A DNA stretch of 64,000 bases, taken from the NCBI GenBank assembly GCA_902362925.1, contig CABIYL010000005.1; one strand, given 5' to 3'. Position 1 is the first letter of the stretch; each line of letters begins with the position of its first letter. The position numbers were made by a program, and so were the translations under genes. The stretch comes from Pseudoflavonifractor sp902362925 (GTDB taxonomy: Bacteria; Bacillota; Clostridia; Oscillospirales; Oscillospiraceae). The notes under the pieces were generated by a model. That model saw nothing but the letters and a program-made list of their open reading frames with translations. It made no database searches and was not told where the DNA came from. Below are positions 46,041 to 54,134 of this stretch, in pieces.

Positions 46041-47293
46041 GTCCTGGTCACCTCCTGGACGGATATGGTCAGAGTTTCCCCGGCCTGGGACAACAGGGCG
46101 GGGGAGAGGGTGATGCGCTCCATCTCACCGGGGACCATGTGCCGCCGGGGGAAGGCGGCCAGCTCCTGCCCGTCGGAAGACACCACAATCCGGCTGTCCT
46201 TAAAAATCCGGCCCACCCGGAAGAACACCCCGCAGCCGTTTTTCGCCCGGTCCGGCCGCAGCCGCTGGGGGACCGTGTAGTTGACCCCGTCGCCGGGGGT
46301 AATGGTCAGAACGTCACCAGAACAAGCGCCGCCGGACAGCACATACTCGGCCACGGCCTCACCGGCACGGGCGCTCTCGGCGGTGACAAAGTCCACCAGG
46401 TCGTGGACGTGGGCGGCGTTACCGCAGGCGAACACACCTTGCATGGAGGTCTCCATGTTCTCCTCCACCACCGCGCCGCCGGTGCGGCGGTCCATCTCAA
46501 TGCCCGCCTGCCGGGTCAGCTCGTTCTCCGGGATAAGGCCCACCGACAGCAGCAGGGTGTCGCAGTCAAAGACCATCTCGGTGCCCGGGATGGGGCGGCG
46601 GTGCTCATCCACCTGGGACACCACCACCTGTTCTACCCGGTCCCTGCCCCGTATGTCGGTCACCGTATGGGACAGGTAGAGGGGGATGTTGAAGTCCTCC
46701 AGACACTGGACGATGTTCCGGTTCAGGCCGCCCGAGTAGGGCATGACCTCCACACAGGCCAGCACCTCCGCCCCTTCCAGGGTCATGCGCCGTGCCATGA
46801 TGAGGCCGATGTCCCCGCTGCCCAGGATGACCACCCGCTTGCCGGGCAGCCAGCCTTCCATATTCACGTACCGCTGGGCAGCACCGGCGGTGAGCACACC
46901 GGCGGGACGGGTGCCCGGGATGGCGATGGCCCCACGGGTCCGCTCTCGGCAGCCCATGGCCAGCACCACCGATTTGGCCTTCTCCACAGCGTATCCAGCG
47001 GGGCCCACCATGTGGACCACCGGGCCGGGGGCAATTTCCAGGGCCATGGTCTCCAGCCGAACCTCCACGCCGGTGTCCGAGAGCATTTTGATAAACCGCC
47101 CGGCGTACTCCGGGCCGGTCAGCTCCTCTTTGAAATACTGGAGGCCAAAGCCGCTGTGGATGCACTGGTTCAGGATGCCGCCCAGCTCTCTGTCCCGCTC
47201 CACCAGCAGGATGGAACGGAGGCCCTTCTCCCAGGCGGCACAGGCAGCCGCCAGACCGGCGGGTCCGCCGCCGATGACAATCAGATCATACAT
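46037..47293 (-). CDS. NAD(P)/FAD-dependent oxidoreductase of the glycerol operon
   Basis: 418 residues. FAD motif LIVIGGGPAGLAAACAAW, a CIHSGFG redox-site-like segment, ERTRGAIAIPGTRPAGVLTAGAAQ, second dinucleotide motif VVILGSGDIGLIMARR and GVFACGNAAHVHDLVD. Works with its neighbour, probably as the electron-accepting subunit of anaerobic glycerol-3-phosphate dehydrogenase (GlpB-like role). ATG 47293 behind GGGAGG. Confidence 0.9.
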   Translation of the reverse strand: MYDLIVIGGGPAGLAAACAAWEKGLRSILLVERDRELGGILNQCIHSGFGLQYFKEELTGPEYAGRFIKMLSDTGVEVRLETMALEIAPGPVVHMVGPAGYAVEKAKSVVLAMGCRERTRGAIAIPGTRPAGVLTAGAAQRYVNMEGWLPGKRVVILGSGDIGLIMARRMTLEGAEVLACVEVMPYSGGLNRNIVQCLEDFNIPLYLSHTVTDIRGRDRVEQVVVSQVDEHRRPIPGTEMVFDCDTLLLSVGLIPENELTRQAGIEMDRRTGGAVVEENMETSMQGVFACGNAAHVHDLVDFVTAESARAGEAVAEYVLSGGACSGDVLTITPGDGVNYTVPQRLRPDRAKNGCGVFFRVGRIFKDSRIVVSSDGQELAAFPRRHMVPGEMERITLSPALLSQAGETLTISVQEVTRT

Positions 47294-48722
47294 GGCTGTG
47301 ACCTCCCTTCGTCTCCTCGGCCAGCAGCCAGCTGCCGGCGTGCTCCTGCAAGAGCTTTCTGCCGCCCAGCCCCAGCTCCCGGTCCAGCAGCTCGGCCACC
47401 CGGGGGCCGCAGAAGCCGCCCTGGCACCGGCCCAGCCCGGCACCCACCCGGCGCTTGACCCCGTCCAGGGAACGGGGCGGGATGGGACGGCGGAAGCAGT
47501 CCAGAATCTCGCCCTCGGTGACCGTCTCGCACCGGCAGACAATGCGGCCGTACTCCGGCCGGGCGGCCACCAGGGCCGCTTTCTCCGTCGGAGGCAGCTC
47601 CTTGAAGCGGATGCGCTTCCGGGAACAGACAAAGTCCGGCTTTTCATTTAACTCCAGACCGGCATCGGACAGCAGCCCGGCGGCGTACTCGGCGATGGCG
47701 GGGGCGGCGGTGAGACCGGGGGAGCAGATGCCCGCCAGGTCAAAGAACCCGGGTGCTGCCTGTTGGATGATGAAATCGCCCCGGTCGGTGGCGGAGCGTA
47801 CCCCGGCAAAGGTGCGGATGACCGCCCCAAAGGCCACCGACGGCACCGAGCGGGCGGCGGTGCGGCGGACAAAGTCCAGACCGGCGGCGGTGGTGGCGGT
47901 GTCGTCCCCCTCTACCGGCTCGGCATTGGGACCGGCCATCAGGTTGCCGTGGACGGTGGGGGTTACCAGCACGCCCTTGCCCAGAGGGCCGGGACACTGG
48001 AAGATGACCCTGCCAACCCGGTCCCCCTCGCTCTTGTCCAGCAGGTAGTACTGGCCCCGGGAGGGGCGGAGCACAAAGTCACGGGGCGCGGCCATCTCAT
48101 GGATTGCCTGGGCCCCCAGACCGGCGGCGTTGAGGACGAACCGGCCCTCCACGTCACCCTGGGTGGTATGCACCCGCCAGCCCTGCTCCATCCGTTCCAG
48201 GCCGGTGACAGCGTGCTCCAGCTTCAGGTCGGCGCCGTTGACCACCGCTGTCTCCGCCAGAGCCAGACAGTACTCCCAGGGGGAGCAGATGGCGGCGGTG
48301 GGGGCGTGGAGCACGGCCCGCACTTCAGGGGACAGGTTGGGCTCAAGGCTGCGGGCTTCTTCGCCGGTGAGAATCTCCAGCCCGGACACGCCGTTGGCCT
48401 GACCCCGTCGGAGCAGGGTTTGCAGGGTGTGTTCGTCCTCTTCGGTAAAGGCGGCCACAAAGGAGCCGCACCGGCGGTAGGGTACATCCAGCGCCCCGCA
48501 CAGCTGAGCAGCCAGCTCTGCGCCCCGCACGTTGAGCCTGGCCATCAGGGTGCCCGGCTCCGGGTCATACCCGGCGTGGAGAATGGCGGAGTTGGCCTTG
48601 GTGGTGCCGCAGGACACGTCGTTGGCCCCCTCCAGCACGCAGATGCTCAGCTTATACTTGGACAGATGGAAGGCCGCCGCTGCGCCGGTGATGCCGCAGC
48701 CGATGATAATGACGTCGTACAA
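47286..48722 (-). CDS. GlpA-like glycerol-3-phosphate dehydrogenase with BFD-type [2Fe-2S] domain
   Basis: 478 residues from a TTG start at 48722 (AGGAGG correctly spaced; upstream in-frame codons fall in the terminator). DAO fold: DVIIIGCGITGAAAAFHLSKY, VLEGANDVSCGTTKANSAILHAGYD; then a C-terminal BFD-like domain with IVCRCETVTEGEI and GRCQGGFCGPRV. Oxidises glycerol 3-phosphate to DHAP. Preceded by a GlpP-type leader terminator and overlapping the next flavoprotein by 8 nt. Confidence 0.92.
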   Translation of the reverse strand: MYDVIIIGCGITGAAAAFHLSKYKLSICVLEGANDVSCGTTKANSAILHAGYDPEPGTLMARLNVRGAELAAQLCGALDVPYRRCGSFVAAFTEEDEHTLQTLLRRGQANGVSGLEILTGEEARSLEPNLSPEVRAVLHAPTAAICSPWEYCLALAETAVVNGADLKLEHAVTGLERMEQGWRVHTTQGDVEGRFVLNAAGLGAQAIHEMAAPRDFVLRPSRGQYYLLDKSEGDRVGRVIFQCPGPLGKGVLVTPTVHGNLMAGPNAEPVEGDDTATTAAGLDFVRRTAARSVPSVAFGAVIRTFAGVRSATDRGDFIIQQAAPGFFDLAGICSPGLTAAPAIAEYAAGLLSDAGLELNEKPDFVCSRKRIRFKELPPTEKAALVAARPEYGRIVCRCETVTEGEILDCFRRPIPPRSLDGVKRRVGAGLGRCQGGFCGPRVAELLDRELGLGGRKLLQEHAGSWLLAEETKGGHSHV

Positions 48723-48740
48723 AGAAATCCCTCCTGACAA

Positions 48741-48798
48741 AACAAAAAAGAGCGAGACAAAGCCGCCCCCAGCCGGGGACAGGCCCTGTTTCGCTCTC
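48741..48798 (-). terminator. Leader terminator controlled by GlpP (candidate)
   Basis: Minus strand: GAGCGA-A-ACA pairs with TGT-C-TCGCTC (48788-48797 with 48750-48759) with an inner GC stem, then TTTTTTGTTTTG running straight into the ribosome site of the dehydrogenase. No promoter is seen between glpP and this hairpin. A terminator at this spot next to glpP fits the B. subtilis glpD model, where GlpP plus glycerol-3-P allows read-through. Confidence 0.8.
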
Positions 48799-48836
48799 AA
48801 TCTCATGAAACAACGGGTGATATTCAGTTCAGAACA

Positions 48837-49406
48837 TTACATATTCCACACCGCCGGGTTGGTGCTGGAGACGGCTATGGCCCCAGCGCCCAGAGCGCCG
48901 GTCACGTCCTCCTTGTCGGAGATAAGCCCGCCTGCAATGACCGGCTTGCCGGTGGAAATGCAGATTTTGCGGATGATTTTGGGCATCAGCCCCGGCAGCA
49001 CCTCGATGAGGTCGGCGGCGTCGGGGGAGAAGTGGCGCTCCACGTTGCGCAGGGCCATGGAGTCCAGCAGGAAAATCCGCTGTACCGCCAGCAGCCCCAG
49101 CTCCCTGGCCCGTCGGGTGAGGGCGGGACGGGTGGAGATAATTCCGTCGGCCTCTGTGCTCCGGGCGATGAAGTCCGCGGCAATCTCCTTCTGGGCAAGG
49201 CCCTCCACCAGGTCCAGGTGGACGAACACCGCTTTTCCTGCGGCGTGACACCGGGCGGCGGACTCTCCCACGGTGAGGATGTCCCCATAGAGGAGGAAAA
49301 TCACCGGCACGCTGCTCTCCAGGGCGGCGGCCAGGCCGTCCACGTCCTTGACAGCGGCAATCACCGGCCCGTCGGCCAGCAGGTCAAACAGTGCCGGTGC
49401 GTCCAT
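48837..49406 (-). CDS. glpP: Glycerol-3-phosphate-responsive antiterminator GlpP
   Basis: 189 residues. Motifs VIAAVKDVDGLAAALES, VIFLLYGDILTVGE, VFVHLDLVEGLAQKEIAADFIA, DGIISTRPALTRRARELGLLAVQRIFLLDS, DLIEVLPGLMPKIIRKI and KPVIAGGLISDKEDV are diagnostic of GlpP, an RNA-binding TIM-barrel-like regulator. ATG 49406 follows GGAGG. First gene of the operon. Confidence 0.95.
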   Translation of the reverse strand: MDAPALFDLLADGPVIAAVKDVDGLAAALESSVPVIFLLYGDILTVGESAARCHAAGKAVFVHLDLVEGLAQKEIAADFIARSTEADGIISTRPALTRRARELGLLAVQRIFLLDSMALRNVERHFSPDAADLIEVLPGLMPKIIRKICISTGKPVIAGGLISDKEDVTGALGAGAIAVSSTNPAVWNM

Positions 49407-49521
49407 TCTGCGTCCTCCATTCGACAAAAAGGGCGCAAAGCGGCCTTCAGCCACCCTGCGCTTCTCCTCAACACTGTGCACAAGTAAGGCGGAATAAAGA
49501 TACCGCCCTTTGGCAACATTG

Positions 49522-49550
49522 ATTATACCAGCCCGGCGGGAGAAAAGCAA
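49522..49550 (-). promoter_or_regulatory. Promoter of the glp operon
   Basis: Minus strand TTGCTT (49545-49550), 17-nt spacer, TATAAT (49522-49527). The ~115-nt leader contains GGCGG/CCGCC and a GC stem followed by CCCTTTTTG, so glpP itself may be attenuated too. Confidence 0.75.
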
Positions 49551-49617
49551 GGGCCTTTTCCCGAGGCATGGTACATGGTATAATGAGAACCAAAATTCTG
49601 AGAGAGGGGGAGCGGAT

Positions 49618-50115
49618 ATGGAGGGACATCAGGTGGACGCCCTGCTGATCCGGGTGATTGCCCAGGCCAGGGCGGCGGGAATTCCCGTGCCCGAGAGCAT
49701 CGACCCCCATGTCCGGCTCAACACCCGTGCGGTGGCCAGACTGGGCTGCTGCCGTCCGGTATCGGGCGGGTATATTATCGAAATCTCCGCCCGGCTGCTG
49801 CCGGCGGGGGAGGAGGCGGTGGCGGAGGTACTGGCCCATGAGGTGCTCCACACCTGCCGGGGCTGCCGCAACCACGGGGAGCGGTGGAAGGGCTACGCCG
49901 CCAGAATGAACGCCCGCTGGGGCTACCATATCTCCCGCACCGGCACCTGGGAGGCCATGGGCCTGCCCGAGCAGAAACCGGCCAGGTACGTGCTGGTGTG
50001 CACCCGCTGCGGGGCGGAGTTTGTCCGGGCCAGGGCGTCCAGCGTGGTGCTCCACCCGGAGCGGTACCGCTGCCGCTGCGGCGGCCAGCTGGCCCTGAAG
50101 CAGGGAGACAAATAG
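49618..50115 (+). CDS. SprT-like zinc metallopeptidase
   Basis: 165 residues. HEVLH zinc site in VLAHEVLHTCRGCRNHGERWKGYAARMN, and a C-terminal zinc ribbon (VCTRCGAEFV...YRCRCGGQL). Matches the SprT/Spartan-like family, linked to DNA-protein crosslink proteolysis in eukaryotes and of unclear role in bacteria. AGAGGGGGAG precedes the ATG; TATAAT at 49579-49584. Divergent from glpP. Confidence 0.87.
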   Translation: MEGHQVDALLIRVIAQARAAGIPVPESIDPHVRLNTRAVARLGCCRPVSGGYIIEISARLLPAGEEAVAEVLAHEVLHTCRGCRNHGERWKGYAARMNARWGYHISRTGTWEAMGLPEQKPARYVLVCTRCGAEFVRARASSVVLHPERYRCRCGGQLALKQGDK

Positions 50116-50124
50116 AGACAGAAA

Positions 50125-50157
50125 AAAGTGGTCCCGGCGATACGCCGGGACCACTTT
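50125..50157 (-). terminator. Terminator of the suf operon
   Basis: Fifteen-bp stem (50125-50139 with 50143-50157), ATA loop, minus-strand T-run. Convergent with the SprT-like gene, so probably shared. Confidence 0.9.
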
Positions 50158-50169
50158 GCATATATGAGA

Positions 50170-51087
50170 TTAGTGGAGGAAGCCGTTGAGGATGCGCTCC
50201 TCCGCCTCCTCCTCGGTGAGGCCCAGGGTCATCAGCTTGGTGATCTGGTCACCGGCGATGCGGCCGATGGCCGCCTCGTGGACCAGCTGAGCGTCCACGT
50301 GGTTGGCGGAGATGGCGGGGATGGAGGAGATCTTGGCGTCGCCCATGATGATGGAGTCGCACTGAACGTGGCCGAAGCACTTGGCGTTGCCCGTCATGCG
50401 GGGGTAGAACACCTGCTGGGAGTTGTCCTGGGCCACCGAGCGGGAGATAACCCGGCCACTGGCGTCCTCGCCGTCCAGGATGATCTCCATGTCGCTCTCG
50501 GCGGTCTGGCTGCCGTGGGTGAGCAGCTTCTCGTTGACCACCGCCTCGGCATGGGGACCCACCACAATCTTGGTCTCACGCTTGGTGGAGTCCACACCCT
50601 TGATCTGGGTGGTGTCCAGCTGGATGAAGGCGCCCTCCTCCAGATAGACCACGGTCTGGGGGTTGAGGATGCGCTGACCGGTGCCCTCGCCCTCGCCGTA
50701 GTGCTTCTCCACATACCGCACCCGGGCGTTCTTGCCCACGTAGAAGGTGTGGATACCGTCGTGCTCGGCGGTCTCGCAGCCGGAGTTATGGATGCCGCAG
50801 CCGGCCACAATGTCCACGTCGCAGTCCTCGCCGATATAGAAGTCGTTATACACCAGGTCCTTCAGGCCGGTCTGGGTGACGATGACCGGGATGTGGACAG
50901 ACTCGTGCTTGGTGCCGGGGGCGATGTGGATGTCAATGCCCGGCTTGTCGCTCTTGGACTCAATGGTAATGTTGGCCGAGTTGGAGCGGCTCTCCAGCTG
51001 GCCGTTCTTGCGGATGTTATAGGCACCCTGGGGGGTGCGCTCCAGGTCTGCGATTTCGCGCAGGAGCTGAATATCTACCTGGTTCAT
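50170..51087 (-). CDS. SufB/SufD-family Fe-S scaffold protein (SmsB-like)
   Basis: 305 residues, much shorter than canonical SufB (~470): right-handed beta-helix core with VVYLEEGAFIQLDTTQIKGVDSTKRETKI, SRSVAQDNSQQVFYPRMTGNAKCFGHVQCDSIIMGDA and SANHVDAQLVHEAAIGRIAGDQI. Scaffold for Fe-S cluster assembly with SufC. Only SufC and this protein are present, i.e. the minimal SufBC (SMS) arrangement. Overlaps sufC by 4 nt. Confidence 0.92.
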   Translation of the reverse strand: MNQVDIQLLREIADLERTPQGAYNIRKNGQLESRSNSANITIESKSDKPGIDIHIAPGTKHESVHIPVIVTQTGLKDLVYNDFYIGEDCDVDIVAGCGIHNSGCETAEHDGIHTFYVGKNARVRYVEKHYGEGEGTGQRILNPQTVVYLEEGAFIQLDTTQIKGVDSTKRETKIVVGPHAEAVVNEKLLTHGSQTAESDMEIILDGEDASGRVISRSVAQDNSQQVFYPRMTGNAKCFGHVQCDSIIMGDAKISSIPAISANHVDAQLVHEAAIGRIAGDQITKLMTLGLTEEEAEERILNGFLH

Positions 51088-51821
51088 GCCTTCACCCCCT
51101 CAGTGAGATAGCTGCATCCGGAGATGGTGTTGGCCAGAATTTCGGGGAAAATCTGGTCCTTGGGGCCCTGCTTGACGATCTTGCCGCCGGAGACCATGAT
51201 GATCTCGTCGGCCAGGTCGATGATCCGCTCCTGGTGGGAGATGACGATGAGGGTGGCGTCCCGGCGGTCGTGGATGTCCCGGAAGGTCTCGGTCAGCCGG
51301 GCGAAGGACCACAGGTCAATGCCGGCCTCGGGCTCGTCGAAGATCATCAGGCCGGACTTCCGGGCCAGGATGGTGGCGATCTCAATGCGCTTGACCTCGC
51401 CGCCGGAGAGGGAGGTGTCCACCTCGCGGTCGATGTAGTCCTTGGCGCACAGGCCCACCCGGGTGAGATACTGGCAGGCCTCGTCACGGGTCAGCTTGTC
51501 GTTGCCGGCGGCCATGGACAGCAGGTCCCGCACCCGCAGGCCCTTGAACCGGGGAGGCTGCTGGAAGCCGTAGCTGATGCCCAGCCGGGCCCGGTCGGTG
51601 ATGCTCATATGGGTCACGTCCTGGCCGTTCCAGAGAATCTGGCCGCCGGTGGGCTCCACAATGCCCATGATGGCCTTGGCCAGGGTGGTCTTTCCGCCGC
51701 CGTTGGGGCCGGTGACCACGATGAACTTGTGCTCAGGGATGGTGAGGCTGATGCCCTGGAGAATGCCCAGGGTACGGTCGCCGTCATCCACCTCATAGCG
51801 GAGATCGCAAATTTCCAACAT
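51084..51821 (-). CDS. sufC: SufC Fe-S assembly ATPase
   Basis: 245 residues. Walker A GPNGGGKTT, Q-loop YGFQQPPRFKG, signature LSGGEVKRIEIATILAR, Walker B MIFDEPEAGIDLW. ATG 51821 behind AAAGGAG. No cysteine desulfurase (SufS) or SufU is adjacent. Confidence 0.95.
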   Translation of the reverse strand: MLEICDLRYEVDDGDRTLGILQGISLTIPEHKFIVVTGPNGGGKTTLAKAIMGIVEPTGGQILWNGQDVTHMSITDRARLGISYGFQQPPRFKGLRVRDLLSMAAGNDKLTRDEACQYLTRVGLCAKDYIDREVDTSLSGGEVKRIEIATILARKSGLMIFDEPEAGIDLWSFARLTETFRDIHDRRDATLIVISHQERIIDLADEIIMVSGGKIVKQGPKDQIFPEILANTISGCSYLTEGVKA

Positions 51822-51840
51822 ATATGTTGACTCCTTTAGT

Positions 51841-51878
51841 AGAGGCAATCCCGCACAATGATACCTGCGGTGTTGCCT
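51841..51878 (-). promoter_or_regulatory. Hairpin in the sufC leader
   Basis: AGGCAA/TTGCCT (51843-51848 with 51873-51878) and CCGCA/TGCGG (51851-51855 with 51866-51870) separated by a small internal loop, placed just before the ribosome site. No T-run, so it is not a terminator. Confidence 0.5.
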
Positions 51879-51904
51879 AGAGTGTTTGGACAAGTCTGGA
51901 TATA

Positions 51905-51933
51905 GTTATACCACTATTTAGCTAGGAAAACAA
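51905..51933 (-). promoter_or_regulatory. Promoter of the suf operon
   Basis: Minus strand TTGTTT (51928-51933), 17-nt spacer, TATAAC (51905-51910). Confidence 0.6.
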
Positions 51934-52010
51934 GAGTTCAATGGGTCGCAATTTTACTTTCCCGAGCATAGTATGGTCTGAAAACGCTGAAATAACAGGA
52001 GGAGCGGTCT

Positions 52011-52649
52011 ATGAGCGAGCAGAATAACCTGGGACCGGGCCAGTGCGGGGCGGACCGGGAGGTATTTGAGCGGGTTTGGCGGCGGGTGATGCCGGAGGAT
52101 CGGCCCGACTGCCCCTTTACCCTTTACTCGGAGGAGGAGAAGGAGCAGGCAGCCGTCCAGACCATGGAGGGGCAGAAGGGGACGCCGGTTCCGGTTTCCG
52201 TCCAGCCTGCGGAGGAACGGAAGACGGAGCTGGTCCCCGTTCCGGCGGAGCAGTCAGGCGGAGACGGAGCGGTGCTCCAGGCCTTTATCGCCGACGAGCT
52301 GTCCGACTGGCGGACCTACCAGACCCTGGCCAGACGGATACCCGGCGGGAACGGACGGGCGCTGATGGGGGTGGCGGCCGATGAGCGGCGCCACGCCGGA
52401 CGGCTGTCGGCGGCCTATTTCCTGCTGTCCGGGGTGAAGTTCTGGCCTCCGGCGGAGCTGGAGCTGACCAAAGAGGGCTGGATGGCTCTTTTGCGCAGGC
52501 GCTACTGGGCTGAGCGGAAGGGGGCGGAGGCCTACCGTACCGCCGCCGGACGCACGGGAGACAGCGCCCTCCGGGAGCTCTATCTGGAGCTGGCCGGAGA
52601 TGAGGAGGCCCATGCCGGGGTCATCCGGGGCATCCTGGAACGGATGTAA
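52011..52649 (+). CDS. Ferritin-like/rubrerythrin-type diiron protein
   Basis: 212 residues. About 85 poorly conserved N-terminal residues, then a four-helix bundle with probable diiron ligands E96, E125/H128 (DERRHAG), E169, E198/H201 (DEEAHAG). No rubredoxin domain is present. Likely role: peroxide reduction or iron handling in an anaerobe, consistent with its position divergent from the Fe-S assembly genes. Confidence 0.83.
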   Translation: MSEQNNLGPGQCGADREVFERVWRRVMPEDRPDCPFTLYSEEEKEQAAVQTMEGQKGTPVPVSVQPAEERKTELVPVPAEQSGGDGAVLQAFIADELSDWRTYQTLARRIPGGNGRALMGVAADERRHAGRLSAAYFLLSGVKFWPPAELELTKEGWMALLRRRYWAERKGAEAYRTAAGRTGDSALRELYLELAGDEEAHAGVIRGILERM

Positions 52650-52701
52650 AAAACAACCCAGGAAGAAAGGCGGAGAAGCAGGAAAATTTATAAATAATTC
52701 A

Positions 52702-52772
52702 TTCAAAAAAACCTGTGTATATGCTATAATAGTGCCCGGCAAACAGAGGACATCACAGCCTGTTTGCCGGGC
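52702..52772 (+). promoter_or_regulatory. Promoter followed by a perfect inverted repeat
   Basis: TTCAAA (52702-52707), 17-nt spacer, TATAAT (52725-52730), then GCCCGGCAAACAG (52734-52746) repeated inverted at 52760-52772. The repeat starts at about +1, so it could be an operator or a 5' stem-loop; a terminator of the ferritin-like gene is less likely because no T-run follows directly. Confidence 0.55.
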
Positions 52773-52882
52773 AGAATGATACAATTTTTTACAAAACGGC
52801 GGGAACAGCACAAAGAAAAATCTCTGTTTCCAAAATAGTGGTAAGGAGTGGCACAAGGGATATCCTGAAAGGATGAGAGAAG

Positions 52883-53581
52883 ATGGGGCGCACCGTTGAC
52901 GCACCTGAGAGAAAAATGGTGATATTTTGCGCAGTCTCCCTCCTGATATTGCTTGTTTCGCTGTCCGGATGCGGCAGTGATATCGTGCCCACGCCCACGC
53001 CGCCGGCCACAGAAACGGCCATATCGGCGTCTCCTTCTCCGGTTCAGCCCAGCAGCGCACCCGACGAAGTGTATTTCCCAAAGCCGTCCTCACTTCTATA
53101 CGATATGGAAGCCCCATACGCCAACCTGTTTGACGCAATCATGGATTACTATTGGCAAGGCTATCCCAATTATTTTATCCTTCCGACCTTTTCCGTGTGG
53201 GGTTCCTATTCCCTGGGAGATACCCGGGAAGTGTATATCGTAGATGCGGACCTGTGGTCGTTCGGCGAGTATTCGGCAGCGCAGAAAAGCGTGGAATACG
53301 GCGCGCTGCGGACCAGATTTAAAATCGTGCTGGAACACGGTGAGGAAGCCCTGACCGTAACATCAACGGAAGAGATATACGATGGAGATCTTCTGGAGGA
53401 GTGCAGGCCCATTCCGGAACTCTATGACAGTCTGGCCCAGGAACAGCCGGTGGAACCCGTGTGGTCCTTTATACCGCTGAAAACTGTGCTTGAGACATAC
53501 TGCGCCAATTGTGATATTGAAGTTGATTTTATTGTAAATTGGGGCGGAGACCTGATTCCCTTAGCGGAATTTGCAGCGTAA
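52883..53581 (+). CDS. Lipoprotein of unknown function
   Basis: 232 residues. Hydrophobic signal and lipobox LLVSLSGC (C30), a Thr/Pro/Ser-rich linker, then an acidic, Tyr/Trp-rich soluble domain. Codon use is less GC-biased than in neighbours. AAAGGATG precedes the ATG. No family recognised. Confidence 0.7.
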   Translation: MGRTVDAPERKMVIFCAVSLLILLVSLSGCGSDIVPTPTPPATETAISASPSPVQPSSAPDEVYFPKPSSLLYDMEAPYANLFDAIMDYYWQGYPNYFILPTFSVWGSYSLGDTREVYIVDADLWSFGEYSAAQKSVEYGALRTRFKIVLEHGEEALTVTSTEEIYDGDLLEECRPIPELYDSLAQEQPVEPVWSFIPLKTVLETYCANCDIEVDFIVNWGGDLIPLAEFAA

Positions 53582-53599
53582 GAGGCCGCCTTTCAAGGC

Positions 53600-53628
53600 T
53601 TGTGGTTTTGCTCCGCAGGCAGTATAAT
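53600..53628 (+). promoter_or_regulatory. Promoter of zapA
   Basis: TTGTGG (53600-53605), 17-nt spacer, TATAAT (53623-53628). Confidence 0.6.
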
Positions 53629-53724
53629 AAAATCTATAAAAATATGATTGCTCCGGCCAGGCCGGAAATACAGCAGAGATTTCCCCGGAGGATGGAAAAA
53701 CGTCCGGGGCAGGGAGGAGTCGCC

Positions 53725-54042
53725 ATGAAAAACCGCGTCACAGTCACCATCGCCGGACAGGAATATACCCTTGTGGCCACGGAGGAAGAGGGCTATGTGG
53801 AGAAGGTGGCGCAGCATGTGGACGCCCAGATGAAGCAGGTGCTGGACGGCGCCCGGGTCTCCCTGGTGGACGGCGCGGTGCTCACCGCCGTCAACATCGC
53901 CGACGAGTACTTCAAAGAGGTGGAGGCCAGCGAGAACCTGCGCCGCCAGCTCAAGGAGTACCTGGAGGAGGCCACCAAGCTGAAGATGGAGCTGTCCGAG
54001 GCCAAGCGGGAGATTTTCAAGCTCCAGAACCAGAAGAAGTAA
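53725..54042 (+). CDS. zapA: Cell division protein ZapA
   Basis: 105 residues. N-terminal beta-hairpin (RVTVTIAGQEYTLVAT), then VEKVAQHVDAQMKQVL and a long C-terminal coiled coil ending in LQNQKK. Binds and bundles FtsZ. GGGAGGAG precedes the ATG; longer in-frame starts are unsupported. Confidence 0.92.
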   Translation: MKNRVTVTIAGQEYTLVATEEEGYVEKVAQHVDAQMKQVLDGARVSLVDGAVLTAVNIADEYFKEVEASENLRRQLKEYLEEATKLKMELSEAKREIFKLQNQKK

Positions 54043-54134
54043 TTGTCGCAGAGGGGCCGCCCTCCGGCGGAGTGATTCCGGCGGACCGGCGGCCCTTTTC
54101 ATTTGTACACGAAAGAACAGACAAGGAGGACGCT

